A stretch of DNA of 64,000 nucleotides, taken from NCBI RefSeq assembly GCF_017591425.1, contig NW_024467120.1:5828001-5892000 (forward strand), given 5' to 3'. This document shows positions 43,240-56,810 of this stretch, one piece after another; the first letter of the stretch is position 1, and every line of letters starts with the position of its first letter. This stretch comes from Ochotona curzoniae (Eukaryota; Chordata; Mammalia; Lagomorpha; Ochotonidae). The notes below the pieces were generated by a model, which worked only from the letters and a program-made list of their open reading frames with translations, searched no databases and was not told where the DNA came from. Made by a program: the position numbers and the translations under genes.

Positions 43240-43570
43240 TCAAAGTTTGGATGTTATGGTATGATGATTAAGTAGTGATTTAGAATACCTAAGCCTCGTG
43301 TTAGATTCCTTGGGTTCACATCCGACCTCCATCTAATCTAGCTAACTTCTAAAGCAATGTGGGAGACAGCAAGAGATAGTTTGAGCAGTTGGGTTCCCGT
43401 CTCCCACACTGGAGTCCTAGATGAAGCCCTTAACTCCTTCCCGGCTTTGGCCTCACCTCTATCCGACTGTTGTGGGCATTGGGGAAGTAAACCAGAAGAT
43501 GAAAGTAATCTTTCTTTCTGTTTCTCTTTCTCTGTCACTCTTTCAAATAATAAGCAAGAAAAAAAAAAGG
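43240..43570 (+). mobile_element. Ancient CSINE-type SINE
   Basis: A plus-strand copy of the oldest type: 'GGGTTCACATCCGACCTCC' holds a decayed B box, then 'GTGGGAGACAGCAAG', 'TTGAGCAGTTGGGTTCCCGT', 'GAAGTAAACCAGAAGATG', and a CT-rich end with 'CTTTCAAATAATAAG'. Same layer as the copies at 6595 and 8790. Confidence 0.78.
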
Positions 43571-43964
43571 AAATATTCTGCAATACTAAGTGGAACTAAT
43601 GAAGAGATGAATCATAATAAAAATTACAGATGTTGAGAAATCATGGCAACAGGATAGTGTGATGAATGATTAATTTAATTATGATGCTAAGATAAAACAA
43701 TTGATGTGATTTTTATTGTAGAATAGACTGGATATGGTATAAATCAGCACAAGTTGAATAATAAGAGTAATATACTCGGAGTACAAAAAGTAGAGACTAC
43801 TAATTATCTCATTTAAAATGTAATTAAAACAACTTGATGTTAACTGCACATGTCTATCAATCCATGTGATTAAGCAAATTTGAAGTTCCATAATTCTTTC
43901 ATTCACCTTAGCTGCTTTTTCATACGTAAATTTCATGTTAATTTGAGTTTATACCTATTGGAGT
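43571..43964. other. Unique AT-rich sequence
   Basis: No gene or recognised repeat. Confidence 0.4.
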
Positions 43965-45115
43965 AGATCTAGAAGGAAATTATCAAGGACCCCTGAAATG
44001 CTCATAGATTGGTAAAATTAACATTATCAAAACATGTATGTTACACAAAGCAATCTGCAGACTGAATGCAATGTCCATAAAAAAAGGATATTCTTTACAG
44101 AACTATACAAAATTAAATTAATATAAAATTTAAAAGATTCATTATGGCCAAAGTGATTCTGAGCTTCCTCTCACCCCCATCCCTCCACACACATCAAAAT
44201 TGAATCATGACCATACCTGACCTCAAAACCTAACACAAAGCCATAGTAATTAAAACATCATGGTATTGGGCTAAAAATTGACATGTAAATCAATGAGGCA
44301 GGATAGCCCAGAAATTAATACAAACATACAGCTAACTGATTTTTGACAGAAGTGCTCATACCACATATGCAAGAATGGAAGAAAGGTGAATTCTTAAATA
44401 AATTGTGCTACGAAATAAATGCCTATATGTAGAAGAATGAAATTAGGTGCCTATTTCTCACTATATATATTAGCAACTCAAGAAACTCAACAGCAAAGAC
44501 AGCTAGCCCAATTCTCCAAAGAAGAAACTGGAAAAATGCTCAGCACCATTAACCATCAGAAAAATGCAAATAAAAACTCAATCAGATAATACCTCACACC
44601 TACCAAAATGGTAATATAAAAAAGACAGAGTAGCAAATGCTAGTGAGGATGTGGAAAAATGAAGCATTCTATATGCACTGTTGACAGGAAAATAAATACA
44701 TGTAAACTTTGTGAAAAACTGTGAGGAATTTCTTTTTTTTAAAAAAATATTTCTTTAAAAAGCAGAAGTAGGCTTGTCATTTAATCCAGAAATCCCACAA
44801 CTGGCTATACACCAAGAAGTTATGAACATATTGTATCTAAAAGACAGCTGCACCACTACGTTTAACGGTAGCAGCACCATTCACAATAACCAAGACATGG
44901 GGTCCGCCAGGATGTCAGTCAACAGCTGAATGGTTGACGGAAACGTGAGATGCACACACACAGATACACACAATGTAATATTATTTAGCCATTAGAAATG
45001 AAGAAAGCTTATAATTTTTACCAAAAGATTTGTAACTAGAAGAGTCCGTGTTGAACAAAATATGCCAGATACAGAAAAACAAATACAACAAGCTCCCCCT
45101 TAAATGTGGAAATTT
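43965..45115 (+). mobile_element. L1 fragment: ORF2 3' part
   Basis: Sense-strand L1: 'AAAGCAATCTGCAGACTGAA' near 44048, 'AAAGCCATAGTAATTAAAAC' near 44237, 'AACTGATTTTTGACAGAAGT' near 44334, 'CAAAGAAGAAACTGGAAAAA' near 44517, 'AACCAAGACATGGGGTCCGC' near 44889, and 'TAATATTATTTAGCCATTAG' near 44975. The frame is broken many times. A T/A-rich interruption is at 44728-44760. The right end is near 'CTTAAATGTGGAAATTTT'. Confidence 0.88.
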
Positions 45116-48100
45116 TTCATTTCCATCTAGGCTATAGTTTGTTGGCATACAGTGGATTTTTTAAATAGATATAATTCATTCTTCTAATATTTTAGTAGTG
45201 ATCGATGACACGGATATACTTTACCAACATTTTCTACTTATTTTTCCTGTTATGACCACTATGACAAATGGCAGGAAATAAATTGATCACAGTTATTCAC
45301 TTATTTAAATATCTTGTTTTTGTTTACTCATAATCTACTCTCAGACTGTTTTTTTGTCTTTCTCTTGTTATGTATCCACAATCATCCTTTTTTAAGCTTC
45401 TCTCTTCTTTGAACTTCTCATAGCACATGTATGACTAGAGGGCAAAGCTAAGGAATGTGTTAGTTTCCAGCTCTGATAGAATGCCTAGTGAACTACTGTA
45501 TGTTCTGCTGGTAACTCCATTTAATGAAGGGGGATGTTGGCCAGAGTGCCTCCATGTTCTCTTCCTCATGGCCATTCATGTCTTTTGTCAAGGATGAAAT
45601 AGCATAAACCCAGAAGTGATGAGAGATAGAGCAGGACCAAGGTAGAGAGAGATTAAGATGAAGATTTTCAATGATTGAATTTATCAAAATAACTATGATG
45701 TCTTTCAAGCAAAAACATACCAACATCAACTTTTCAAAGAGTATTCCTCAAGTAATCTGTATGATCACAAAAATGAGCCAGAATTGACTTGATGAGATGA
45801 TAAGAAGCAAAGCTTACAGAATGAGGTAGGATGGGTGCAATTCCAACTAAAGATGAGGGCTCCAAAGAATTCATCATTTCATGCACCTTGATAGTCCTGG
45901 AAAGCAAAAATATGCACTTTTAATTTGTTTGGAACCAACAGGAGCTACAGCATATTAAATGCATAAGTAATCGCATTTTAAATGGGAAAGCAATAGAGTT
46001 CTGCTCACATTTAGTCAAGGGGGAGAGCCAGGAATACAAGACATCCTTCTGTTTACAAAATTTATGCAAGAGATAAAAATGAATCACTTTATGATTAATA
46101 AGGAAAAGATTTTAAAAACATGTCTTGTTTTTTTGGGAAGTGATATAATGAAAACAGAAATAAAGAAAAAAACAAGATAAGAGACAGAAAAGGCAAGAGA
46201 TGTAACTGGGAAATCAACCAGAAAATATGCTTAATAAAAAAGAAATGGATTAATTCACATAAATCAGGAAGGAAATACCATTGTTTGTGAGGAAAGCTGA
46301 CCACCACAACTTCTAATGCACACAGCAATAAACCCCTCACTAGCCAATGTTTGAGACAAACTGTCGAACAGCAGGGGTGAAAACTGATGACGAAACTTGT
46401 AGTGGAAGTAACTCTTGTAGGGACATATTCTTCACCATGAAATGTGCTCAGTTTTGACAAACTCTTAAAATGAAATGCTTGCAAACACTAGCCTAACCTT
46501 TCATTGAATTACATTTGTCTCCCTACAGGGTCCTTTTCAGATCATACTGAACACACCCACGCATTTGCTTCTAGGTTTTTTCAGTTTAGCACTTTGAAGC
46601 CTCTGAAAGTCCACAACCTACATCCTCCGGCACAGATATCCCAAACATGCACGCATGCATTGCTTACTTAGTAGTGACATAATGATTTCATCTGTACCAT
46701 TTCTCTGATGATTCAAAAACACATCTACACATTATTAGCCCAGTGAGCACCAGTAGAAACAGCAGCAGATTCAAGCATACCTCATACTGTTCTGTCCTCA
46801 ACTTATTTCTTTGACATGTTTCTACTATTTGAATTATGAGCCCATTTGTAAGTTAGCCTTGAATAGAAGATTATGGTTTGCCTCTTCCCCTTTTATTCCA
46901 ATGGGGTTAAAGCCAGCAGGGAATCTTCATTAAAATTCACCATAAGACCCATTTGCTTGCCATTTCCCTTCCCCCAAGTTTCATATTCTCCTATCCTGCT
47001 GTGAACTGCAGAGGAATGACCCATGGAAATCTCTCTGCCTTGTCGAGGTGTAAAATCCAGGGAAAAAACAGCCCACGTTGTTTCTATCTGTCAAATAAAG
47101 ATGACAAATATTTACAATGTCTGGATACCCCTCCAGGTAGTTTTATATTCGAAATTTTATTTTATTCTGCATTTTAGGAAATAAGATTTCTTCCCTCATG
47201 AACAGGTGCAAATATTGCTGACATTTAGAACATTCTTCAGAAGTAAGGACCAAGAGAGTCTCTAGGTTTGCCCCATGTGAGTTCTTCATAGAAACCAGAA
47301 ACAGAGGACATTTTTGACTAGTTAATACTGTTGTTGGTTGTTGCATTCTTTCTTTCTGTTCCAATGAGACATAGTTATGCCAGAGTCATACTTCATTTTC
47401 ATCTATAGGAACATCTGGTCCATGTCTAACATTTAATTTCCACACCATTAGAGTCAAACAATACATGTACATAAGTAGATAATGTAATGCATTATCACGC
47501 AAGGCAGAGAGTAGCAATTTATTAGCTTAATTTAAAATAGCCTTCAGCAAAAAATAGTGCATCTTAATTTGGAGTTCTGAATGGAATGACATGTTTTCCA
47601 GTAAAATTCAAAAGTATATACTCAAAATTGCTTTGGAAAAACTTTCCTGTATGTATTATCTTCTGTTTTATTCAAGTGTGAAATATCAATTCTGTTTTTA
47701 TGTTCTAAACCAATTTCATCCATAATAATACAATCAGAGAAACAGCATCGAGAGGAGAAGAGAAGCCAAATTCTTGGAACATAAGTAGAGTCCACATCTT
47801 TAATTCTCAGAAGTTACAACTTGAATGTGAAGGTTACTCAGAATTTCTTTGCCCATATTTAAAACCACAGAACATCACTTGCTTTGAATGTTGCATGAGT
47901 TTTTCTTTCATTTCATCTCATAAAGCTGCTTTCAATATGAGTTTAAAAAATATAGACAATGGATATAAAATTTCAGCTTGTCTTTATATGTGGGATTTAT
48001 AATGTCTATAATGATTTAAGTGGAATAACATCAGAAAATACCAAGTTATACAGCTAGCACCAATCAATTAATAAAACAAAACATGCATTCAAATTTATTT

Positions 48101-48694
48101 TTAATTTTTAGTTAGCAAAACCAGCTTCTAGTCCCTTGACACACAGAGCTAATACAGAAAGATGCACAATACTTTTAAACACTTAAAGAAAACTCTTTCA
48201 CTCCTCCAAATATTATAGAAGGAAATAGTGTAGCCTCACAGCATAGATATTGTAGTATGTGTTATGAATTCTGTGATTCTCCTTAAACATATTCATTAGT
48301 CATATTGCATATGACTTCAATTTCAAAAGCTATAGGGAAAATTTGTCATCTTAGGGCTCTCCAGTTATACTTAATCTGCTACTGAATATTCTTTCTCCAT
48401 TGTTGTTCAAGGTCAGGCCTTGTGGGGATTTCGTCCATCTTTTATGAGAACTCACCAATTAAAGGAGGAAATAAGAAATGCACAAAACTACCTTTAGAAC
48501 ATGGTGTAAAATAGAACACCATCAAGACACTGAAAAAACAAAAGGGAAGTGAGGTGAAGGAGACAGGTGATAATAGAAAGTCTCCAGGAAGAAAATTGGC
48601 TTTATGCTGAAGCTGGAGGACAGGCTGACTTAAACTGGAAATGCACAGAGACAAGGCCTACAATGCAAGAGCCTCATTTTCAAAGGGAGCCATT
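45116..48694. other. 3.6-kb unique AT-rich region
   Basis: No gene. The first 150 bp may still be diverged L1 3' UTR. The 129-codon minus-strand frame at 46095-46484 is Phe/Ser/Leu-rich, low in complexity, and not accepted as a protein. Confidence 0.4.
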
Positions 48695-48998
48695 GAGCTG
48701 GCAGGTGTTGTGGCCCTGCAAGTTAACCTGCAGCTTGGACCACCCATATCTGACATCCAGAGTGTGCATTCCAGTTCCAGCTACTCTGCTTTTGATCCAA
48801 CTTTCTAAGAAATAACATATAGTAGCCCAGATGCTTGGGTGTTGACCAAAGTAGAGTTGCTGGCTCTTCACCCTGGTCTAGCTCTAGCATTTGCCAGCAT
48901 TTGGAGAGTAAATCCACAGATGGAATATTCCCTCTTTCTCTTAGTTTTTCCCCCTCTGTTATTCTGCCTTTCAAATTAAATAGATAACAAATACATAG
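48695..48998 (+). mobile_element. CSINE, old and diverged
   Basis: Plus-strand SINE: 'GAGCTGGCAGGTGTTGTGG', 'CCTGCAGCTTGGACCACCC', 'GTGCATTCCAGTTCCAGC', 'CCAGATGCTTGGGTGTTGAC', 'GGAGAGTAAATCCACAGATG', CT-rich end and 'TTTCAAATTAAATAG'. Followed by a T run. Confidence 0.75.
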
Positions 48999-49018
48999 GT
49001 TTTTTTTTTTTTTTTTTT
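48999..49018 (+). repeat. Poly-T run
   Basis: About 20 T residues. It lies next to the SINE tail but has the opposite base sense, so it is not that SINE's own tail. Confidence 0.9.
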
Positions 49019-52000
49019 AAATCAATGAGATCCCAAATTCTAATGCATTAGACTTAAAATACAACTCCCTCTTTCAAGTCCCCATACCATACTATGGAAG
49101 TTTCTCCTGAAAATCCCAACCTTTAATTTGTATTTACCAATTGGATTAGAATCATGTGTACCTGTTCATTTCTTGAGATCTATCTGAAATTTACAATGTA
49201 TTGGTGATTTGTTCCCTCTATTCTCTGCCTGTATTGGATCACAGGGGCAATTTGATATAGTGTTAGGACAACCTTCACGGTGACAAGAGTGGGAACAAAT
49301 ACAGTAACCCCCCAAGGCAGTAGTGATTTTCACCCTAATTTCCCAGCTGCCTAAACTAACTGTAGGGAACATTGTTCAACCTTTACAGTTGAAACTCTAG
49401 AACTGAAATACCCTTGATAGTCTTCAAATAATCTGACTTCCATTACATCATTTTAGGCTTGAGTTTATTATATATCTAGGACACCTGTTAATAGCCTTAA
49501 ACACTTTTTCATGGATGAATCTTGTTAATCAATCCCTGACTCAGGTCAGATATATAATTTCAGTCCCACAGTGCTCTAAAGTCTTCTAAATCTTGGTATA
49601 TAACCTTGATTATCATTTCCTCTGCTATGCCTCATTTAAAAATTAGCATTATCATGTACACGGAAAGTAATGATAAATAATGCAAAGTAGAAATCCACCT
49701 GCCTAATGTCTTTCTCCAACCTCATTGTTGTTTCCATTATATTGACACCTAAATGTTTCTAATTTCAGTTTTCCAGTGATTTTTATTATAACTCCTAAAC
49801 TAGATAATCTTGAAAAATTCATTTTTGGAAGAAGAGGCATGAAGCCTGGTTATTTGAGTCTATTTCAATTTAGTTTATATTGCCATTTTCAATTCTTCAA
49901 GTGATCACCTTTAAAATTGCAAATGATATTGGTCCTTCAGTTTCAAAATCTTCTTCCTCTGCTCACAATATTTGAGCATCCATGTGGGCCAAATGCTGAA
50001 TTCGATTGTAGTAAAAAAAAATGATGAGGAAAAATGGGCGTAAGCCCTGGTATTATGAAATCACACTTAATGAAAAAGACAAAGATCATTCAGTAGTAAA
50101 AGCAAAACCAAATTGCAGTGGCAGAGATGTTCATAAAGTTACGAGAATTTATACAAAGTGATCGGGGTGGTTTTTCAGAAGATATTAGCCTCAATAACTG
50201 ATTTGTAGAATGAGTAGAATTTAATTGTGTGAAAAACATAATATAATGTGAGGTTTGCAGGCAGTGGAGCAACCTTTGAATAGGCCCTGTGGAGAGAAGT
50301 CAAGGTGAATGTTATATGAAAAGCATTGGTGAGATTCCAGGGAAGGAAGTCCACAGGTACAGAGATGTGATATAGAGAAGATACAGACCTGCCCTGTACA
50401 GCCTTGCAAACCATCCTGAGTAAGTTTGCCCTCATCCCAAGAGAAAAATGTCTATGTCTTGCTGACTTCTGTGACTGTCTTGATAGCTTTCCCTTTATTT
50501 TCCCTTGGAGTAGCTGACTGCCAGTTTTGGGGTACCAAGTGCATTGTGGCACGATTGACTTCAGTGTTCAACAAAAGCAGCAGACAGCTTATTGAGAGGC
50601 CAACTTATGCGGATGGACTTCCTGGCATGCAGGTGTCGCTCATTATTACTCCAGACATTTATTATCATACTCCCCTCTTGGTCAGACTTTAAAAAAAATA
50701 CCTCTCCTATTGGAAGACTCTAAATTATTAGTCTGTGCTCTTCTTTTTCAAGTGCTAGCACCCACAGTGGAATCCCTAACTATCCCCTGGTAGGCAGTTT
50801 TCACTTCCTTACATGACATTCCTCTTTGATGTTTCATAGGATGCATGTACTTGCGATTTCTGCCACATAGTTGGAGGTGGGTTTAGGCTGATGAAATGCC
50901 ACTGTACTAGTTGTGTCATAGATTAATTTCTTGATTACTACACCAACGCACTCTGAGCTCACTGCCTGACAACTTTTAACATAAAGCCTTTCATTCCATT
51001 GTCAGAGAGAAGAGCTTCCTCTTCTGTGTGATCTGACTCTGTTCTGGTGGCTTACCTTCTTTGTAGGTCCCTGCTGGATCAAAAGATATCTTACTTGTTG
51101 GAGTACAATTTGAAGCACAAGGCATAGTTACTATATGCTTGTTCTTTTGATTAATACTTGAAAATTTATTTTGGAAACACTAATAGTTACTAAGTAGAAA
51201 GATCCTTCATTCCAGAATGTTAGAATCTAGGAGGATTTGAACAACATTGGAGGAGTTAAAAGATTGAAAGGCAAGGAGATACCAATGAGCATGTTGTAAA
51301 TGACTTCAGAATCAAGTTTGTGATATAGCTATGTCAAAATAGGCTGGTCAGTCATGCCAATAAAAGGCTATAGAACTCCATTCCCAAGTTGTGGGTGCTG
51401 GGTGACAGTACTATACCTCAGAGGCCCATGAGAATAAAGTTTAAGAACGATGGAGCTAATACTGGATTGAAAAGGATGGACCCATGCGATCACCCCAGGT
51501 AATGCCTCTGACTTCTTTGTTAGCTGGTATGTAGCACCCAGGATTTATTCGTTTGCCACTGCATTGCAATAATTACCATTAATCCAGCAGCATAAATAAC
51601 ACAGATAAATTGTTTTACACTTTACATAGGCTAGGAGTCCAAGCACAGCATGAGTATTTTCTCTGCTCTAGGTCTCAAAAGCCTGAAATGACAGTGTCAG
51701 CCGGACTAAGTTTTCATTTGATGACAGGTAAATCTTTTCCTCAGCTCATTGTTCCTGTTGATAAGCTTTGATATATATTTTTTTAGTTATAGATGTGAAG
51801 CCTTTAAAACTGCTGTCAGCTCCTGGAAACCATCCTGACCATGTGGGTCTCACCATATTCATGTTCTCCATCGCCAGTCAAGTCTTCACATGCCTGAAGT
51901 CCTTGATTCTGTCTTCATCTTCTAGAGCCAAATTTCCAGGGTTCAAGTAGCAGATCAAATCCATCCAAATACTCTAACTTTTGGTGAACTCACAGTCAAT

Positions 52001-52504
52001 GCATTTGCAACAGAGTTTGTATCTGCAAATATCCTTCTGCCATGTAGCTCAGCAGTAATAAATTCCTATCATATTTAAAAGTTCCTCTCACGCTTGAAGG
52101 AAACTATATTTGGCCATGAGTCTTTTAGCAATTATCTTGGAATTATGCCTATTACACAGAATGTCAGAAACTGCATTCCCTAAGCAACCAACACTTACGG
52201 ACAAGCAAAACAACTGCTCTCCTTTTCTCTTCCATTCTCTTCATTTATACCTATCTCACTCATTTTATCCATAAGCAACTAAACTCTTTTAGAAAGAGAC
52301 AAGCCAAAGATCCTGTATTGTGGCGAGGCTTATCTTTCCAGGTTAAACTGAGTGTTAAAAAAGAGATGAAATTTTTATATAATTAACCTGATAGTCAATC
52401 TGAAACCTCTGATTCTCCTGTAAAGAGAGAGAAATTAGTTGAAAAACTATCTACAATAGGTATGTCTTACCTAGTTATACAAAAATCTACTTGCTTCATT
52501 CTGA
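49019..52504. other. 3.5-kb unique region
   Basis: No gene, and no repeat that I recognise. Frames such as 50175-50552 minus and 50426-50692 plus overlap each other and carry no known motif. Confidence 0.4.
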
Positions 52505-52615
52505 TGGCATCTCAGAATGTTAGTATTTCTATTTTGTGAATGAAAAATCCTAGAAGATCAAGTAACTTGCTCAGGGCTGCAGAGGTGAAATAAAGAAGCT
52601 AGGCTAGTGACTACC
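52505..52615 (-). mobile_element. MIR SINE relic
   Basis: 'TTTTGTGAATGAAAAATCCT', then 'AGATCAAGTAACTTGCTCAG' and 'AAGAAGCTAGGCTAGTG', is the complement of the MIR 3' half ('GAGGTTAAGTAACTTGCCCA'). Confidence 0.65.
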
Positions 52616-52964
52616 ACAAATGTTAGCACAAGCCCTGGGACACCAGCTGGTGGAAAAGACAACTGTTTCTTTCAGAAGATGTGAGACTGGCATGGGGATG
52701 CCAGCCTTGCTTTGTTTAGCATCACATATCAAGCTTCACTGACCTTCAGGACAGTGCCCGGATACCTGAATTTAGTTCTAGGCTGACCTACAGGAGTACT
52801 TATCATCCTGGGGAAGTTTTCAATCTCACATATCCTAGGTCAGTGTTATACTGGAGTGTGCATCAATGGCTAGAGTCACTCAGAGTGAATATTATCCCTT
52901 CTTCTCTACCTTGACAAAGAGGCTCTAGTGATAGTACAAAAGGGAATCCTTTTGTCACAGCATC

Positions 52965-53880
52965 AGCTGGCAAGTTCTGTGACTGAGGGAAAGTCCTGTT
53001 GAGCTAGGCTGCAGAATCACCCGGGGAGTGCAATATCCTGGGCAGGGAGTGGGTCCAGTGGGGAAGCTGTGGGCTCCTCTCCTCTCTTGGGCTGCAATTC
53101 CCATTGGTGAGCATAAGAACTAGGACTGGGGGCCTGGCCGGACAGGCAGAGGCATCTGCTGGCATGAATCTGGGCTGGAGGGTGGAATCGGTTGGGTTGA
53201 TCTAGGCTTTGGTGTCCAATGAGGTCTACAAGATCTCAATGGGATGTGGGGCAGTCCACTGCACATCCTGGCAAGCACTGAAACCAGAGCTGGGGGGACC
53301 AGCCCAGTGTCGGGGGGGGGGTGGTTAATGGAGGTTGCTTTGACTGGGATGCAGCTCTCCCTGTTGTACATGAGGGCCAAGTGTGTGTTGGGCAGGGCAG
53401 GACTGGACCACAGCACTCTTTGGTTTGCTGAGGATGGAGGGTAGAACAAACTGATCAGCAACTACCCAAGTGAAGCTTCACAGCAAATTTCTGCAATAAT
53501 GGAGACTTGGAGGTGTACTTTGACAGCCCGTCAACCTTGGAAGGGTTTCCTCATCCTTGCAGCAGCGTTATCAGCAACATCTCAAAACTATCAAAATCGC
53601 ATGAGCAGAACACTCAGAAAATGCTTCACAATGGGGACCCTGGGATGACCTCAGGTGACAGTTCCCCTTCCTGAGTAATGTGGCACTTGGGAGGCTGGAT
53701 GTGTTTTTCCTCTTGTATTTGCCTCTCTCTCATATAGAGGAAGCAAAAGAAAATGTGTAAACAATGGTCTCACACACCATATCCCTGATCCTTGGCCCTT
53801 CCCACCCTGATCAGCTATGCAAACATCATCAAAAATAAAATAACATAAAATAAAATACAATAAAATAAAAATAAAAAGAC
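52965..53880 (+). mobile_element. Unclassified retroposon, copy D (5'-truncated)
   Basis: About 900 bp in plus orientation. Four to six repeat units come first ('GGGCTGCAATTCCCATTGGT', 'GCATCTGCTGGCATGAATCT', 'GGGATGCAGCTCTCCCTGTT', 'GGGCCAAGTGTGTGTTGGGC'). The 3' module follows, with 'GTCAACCTTGGAAGGGTTTC' and 'CATCTCAAAACTATCAAAAT' clearly parallel to copy E at about 60.22 and 60.28 kb. The end runs 'CTATGCAAACATCATCAAA' into an (AAATA)n-type tail. A G10 run at about 53311 lies in a repeat unit. No clear target duplication was found. Confidence 0.78.
53827..53879 (+). repeat. (AAATA)n-type A-rich tail
   Basis: An A-rich tail of copy D made of AAAATA/ATAAAATA blocks. Confidence 0.85.
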
Positions 53881-56457
53881 ATGAGCCATGAGCCCTAGGC
53901 AGGAGATCTTATTGTCATGGCAACATTCTAGGTGTGCATTTGTTTATTCATCTTGTTACTTTAGAAATTTTTTAAAATTCACATTGGTTGATCTAGATTT
54001 TTTTAAATTGTGGCTTAATAGCATAAGTAATGAAAACAACTATCAGTTTTTGAATTCTAATTACTTTCCTCAAAATAAAAATTGTTAGATAGCAACACTG
54101 GCTTTTGAGTCAGAGTCACAGGCCTGTTTCATTCACAACAAGCAAGCAACTTGAGGACCAGCATCCGTCTCATTTGTCATTAAGGTTCTACAGCTTGATG
54201 CAGAGCCAGCAGCTTTGCCTTAGTCAAGACATGCTGAAACAGGAAACTGCTCCTTCACAGCAAATGCTAAGGAAGTCTCCTCTGTCCCAGTGGGGCACAT
54301 GAGTTCATCCCTCCAAGTTGCTTGCTGCATATTCAATACTGAAAAGTGACCAGATTAAGTGATCAGGACCTTGGATTCTTTGCATCTCAGCAAAGTGGAA
54401 GGAGCAAGTGTCTCTCAACATTTGTCATATTTCTTCATCACTAAGATTCCATGGGATGTGTGTTTTCTAAAAATTCACGTGGATACATCTTATTGATAGA
54501 GTTAATTTCTTGTTCCCATTCATTTATTTTTTGGGGGATTTCTCTTGTTTAGGTAGATAAATGATGACAAAGGGCAAGTTGTTATAATTACCCACTCAGC
54601 TAATATACATGAAATTATTCACCTTAGCAAAAAGGTGAAGGAATACTTTCCTTAGCTGGAAAATTTGGGGAAATTTTCCTGTATATCTGGATTCCATCAA
54701 CATTTAGGCGTGCTAAGGAATTAGATAAGAGCTTGCTTTCAATTTATCTTTAGGTAATATTGTGAAAATAATTACTAAATCCTGGGGAGTTGGACACGGT
54801 CAATTCCAAACTCTCAATTTTAGATTTATTTGATATTAAAGGACAAGGCACAATATAAATTTAAAGGAGATTATTTCTGACTGTCCTTTCCCATACAGTC
54901 TTTTGGGAAGTAATGCTACTTAGTAGAAAAAAGATTTGTTGCCATTAGATAGATATTACTAGAATGATTTCCATCAACATCACAGTGCCTTCTTATATAG
55001 ATAAGTTATAGCAGTCCTACTTTCATCTAGAGCACTAGCAGTTCTTGCAGCTCCATTTTAAGGAGATTTAATAACCAAATATCCATGGACACAAACAAAA
55101 ATAATCAAAGTAATCATGTCTCTAGGAAGCAAAGAGGGTGCAGAAGAATTAAAATAGATTCTATTTGACTTCATTGCACTAGGGTGTAAACTTGACACTA
55201 TATGAACTGTGTTTGTGTCGTGAAGGAAAGTCATACTCTTAGATTCCAGGAGAATTTCTGTTTAAACTGAAACAGGTGTACTGTTTTCCAAGACTTATGG
55301 TAGCCAAACTGTCTGTGGTTCTCATGTTTCTATAGTGATTTGTTTGCATTGTGCAATATGTAGACAAATTGCATTGAAATCAGATGACCAAATATTGGGA
55401 TTTAATTTTGTTAGGTTTTACAGATACAGATGTACATAGAGGCTTGCTTTTATTTCTCTCACAATGGAAATTTTATATCTTTCCTTGATTTTACAACAGC
55501 ATTAGGCTCCTGTGTAGAAATTATCTGTGGTCATCAAACCAAGGTTTAAGTTCCAAGGAACGTTAGACTCATAAAATAGGGATAACCAAACACCTGAATC
55601 TCTTAGATTGGGAAAAATTAAGACAAAAAGAAAGAGGTTAATAAAAGCTGCCTTGGGGTACTAGCAAGGTTTGGTTTGGTGAGTTTTATAAGACTATTTA
55701 CTATGCTATTCAATTAAAAAAGAGAGAGACCAGTTGCCATAGCAACATCACATCTAATGATTCTTATGCTACCTTTGAGATGCAGAATACCTCTGCATTG
55801 ACCAACACAGCTTGTTATGGGAAGTTTTATGTTTAACATTCGGCTTTCAGTGAAAACAACACACACACACACACACACTCCTAAATTTCCACATACAACT
55901 ACTGAAAAACAATCATGACTCATTTTCTTTCTCTTGATATTTTAAAATATCAGACTCTACTGAAATTCAGAGAAAATAGAATCCATGTAAGAATAACATG
56001 AATTCTGTTGGTAGATTCAATATGGAATTCTTCCAAAGTCTCCCCTGGGAACTACTAACTTTATATGAGCTTCTATTGAAGTATCACTTTTGACCACATG
56101 ACTATTAACGCAGAAATTTGGATATTATCCATGTTTGAGAGAATCAAGTATTAATTCCTGATCAGAAGTACGTGTTCAAACCCTTCCCATTTTGTGATAC
56201 AAATCTTTTTACTAAAATAAAATAAAATAAAAACATTCATTAAGGAACTTAAAAGTAGCTAAATTAATTAAATATAGCCCTATTGGTGTCACAAGTAAAC
56301 ATTTGAAAATAGTTAAAATAGAAATATTTAAAATAGAAAATATTAACAAAAGATAAAAATGAGCAAATGTGTGATTTTTGGCATGGAAGGATATTGTGAA
56401 GATATTCTACTTTACAGTATCTCAGATTAATCATAAAAAAAGGAATAAGACTCAACT
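53881..56457. other. 2.6-kb unique region with a CA microsatellite
   Basis: No gene. The only clear feature is the (CA) tract annotated at 55857. An AAAATA run lies near 56214. Confidence 0.4.
55857..55880 (+). repeat. (CA)n microsatellite
   Basis: About 11 uninterrupted AC units, alternating purine-pyrimidine. Confidence 0.95.
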
Positions 56458-56470
56458 CTATGCTTTTTCT
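56458..56470 (+). repeat. Target-site duplication, left copy
   Basis: CTATGCTTTTTCT, repeated exactly at 56798-56810. Confidence 0.95.
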
Positions 56471-56797
56471 TTTTTTTTCAAGATTTATTTATTCATTGGA
56501 AAGGCAGATATACAGAGAGGAGAGACAGAGAGGAAGATCTTTCGTCCGATGACTCACTCCGCAAGTGAGCGCAACGGCCAATGCTATGCTGATCTGAAGC
56601 CAGGAGTCAGGAACTTCTTCCGGGTCTCCCACACAGGTGCAGGGTTCCAAAGCTTTGAGCTGCCCTCGACTGCTTTCCCAGGCCACAAGCAGGGAGCTGG
56701 ATGGGAAGTGGAGCATCCGGGATTAGAACCGGTGCCCACATGGGATCCCGGTGCATTCAAGGTGAGGACTTTAGCCGCTAGGCCATGGCATCGGGCC
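56471..56797 (-). mobile_element. CSINE, full length, with perfect TSD
   Basis: A minus-strand copy of the intermediate subfamily: T-rich left end, 'GGAAAGGCAGATATACAGAG', 'CACTCCGCAAGTGAGCGCAA', 'GGGATTAGAACCGGTGCCC' (B-box complement), 'GGACTTTAGCCGCTAGGCC'. The 13-bp duplication is exact and divergence is low. Confidence 0.96.
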
Positions 56798-56810
56798 CTA
56801 TGCTTTTTCT
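56798..56810 (+). repeat. Target-site duplication, right copy
   Basis: CTATGCTTTTTCT, an exact partner of 56458-56470. Confidence 0.95.

Noticed and set aside
46095..46484. 129-codon minus-strand frame
   Set aside because: Low-complexity Phe/Leu/Ser-rich translation of AT/CT-rich DNA, with no motif or start context.
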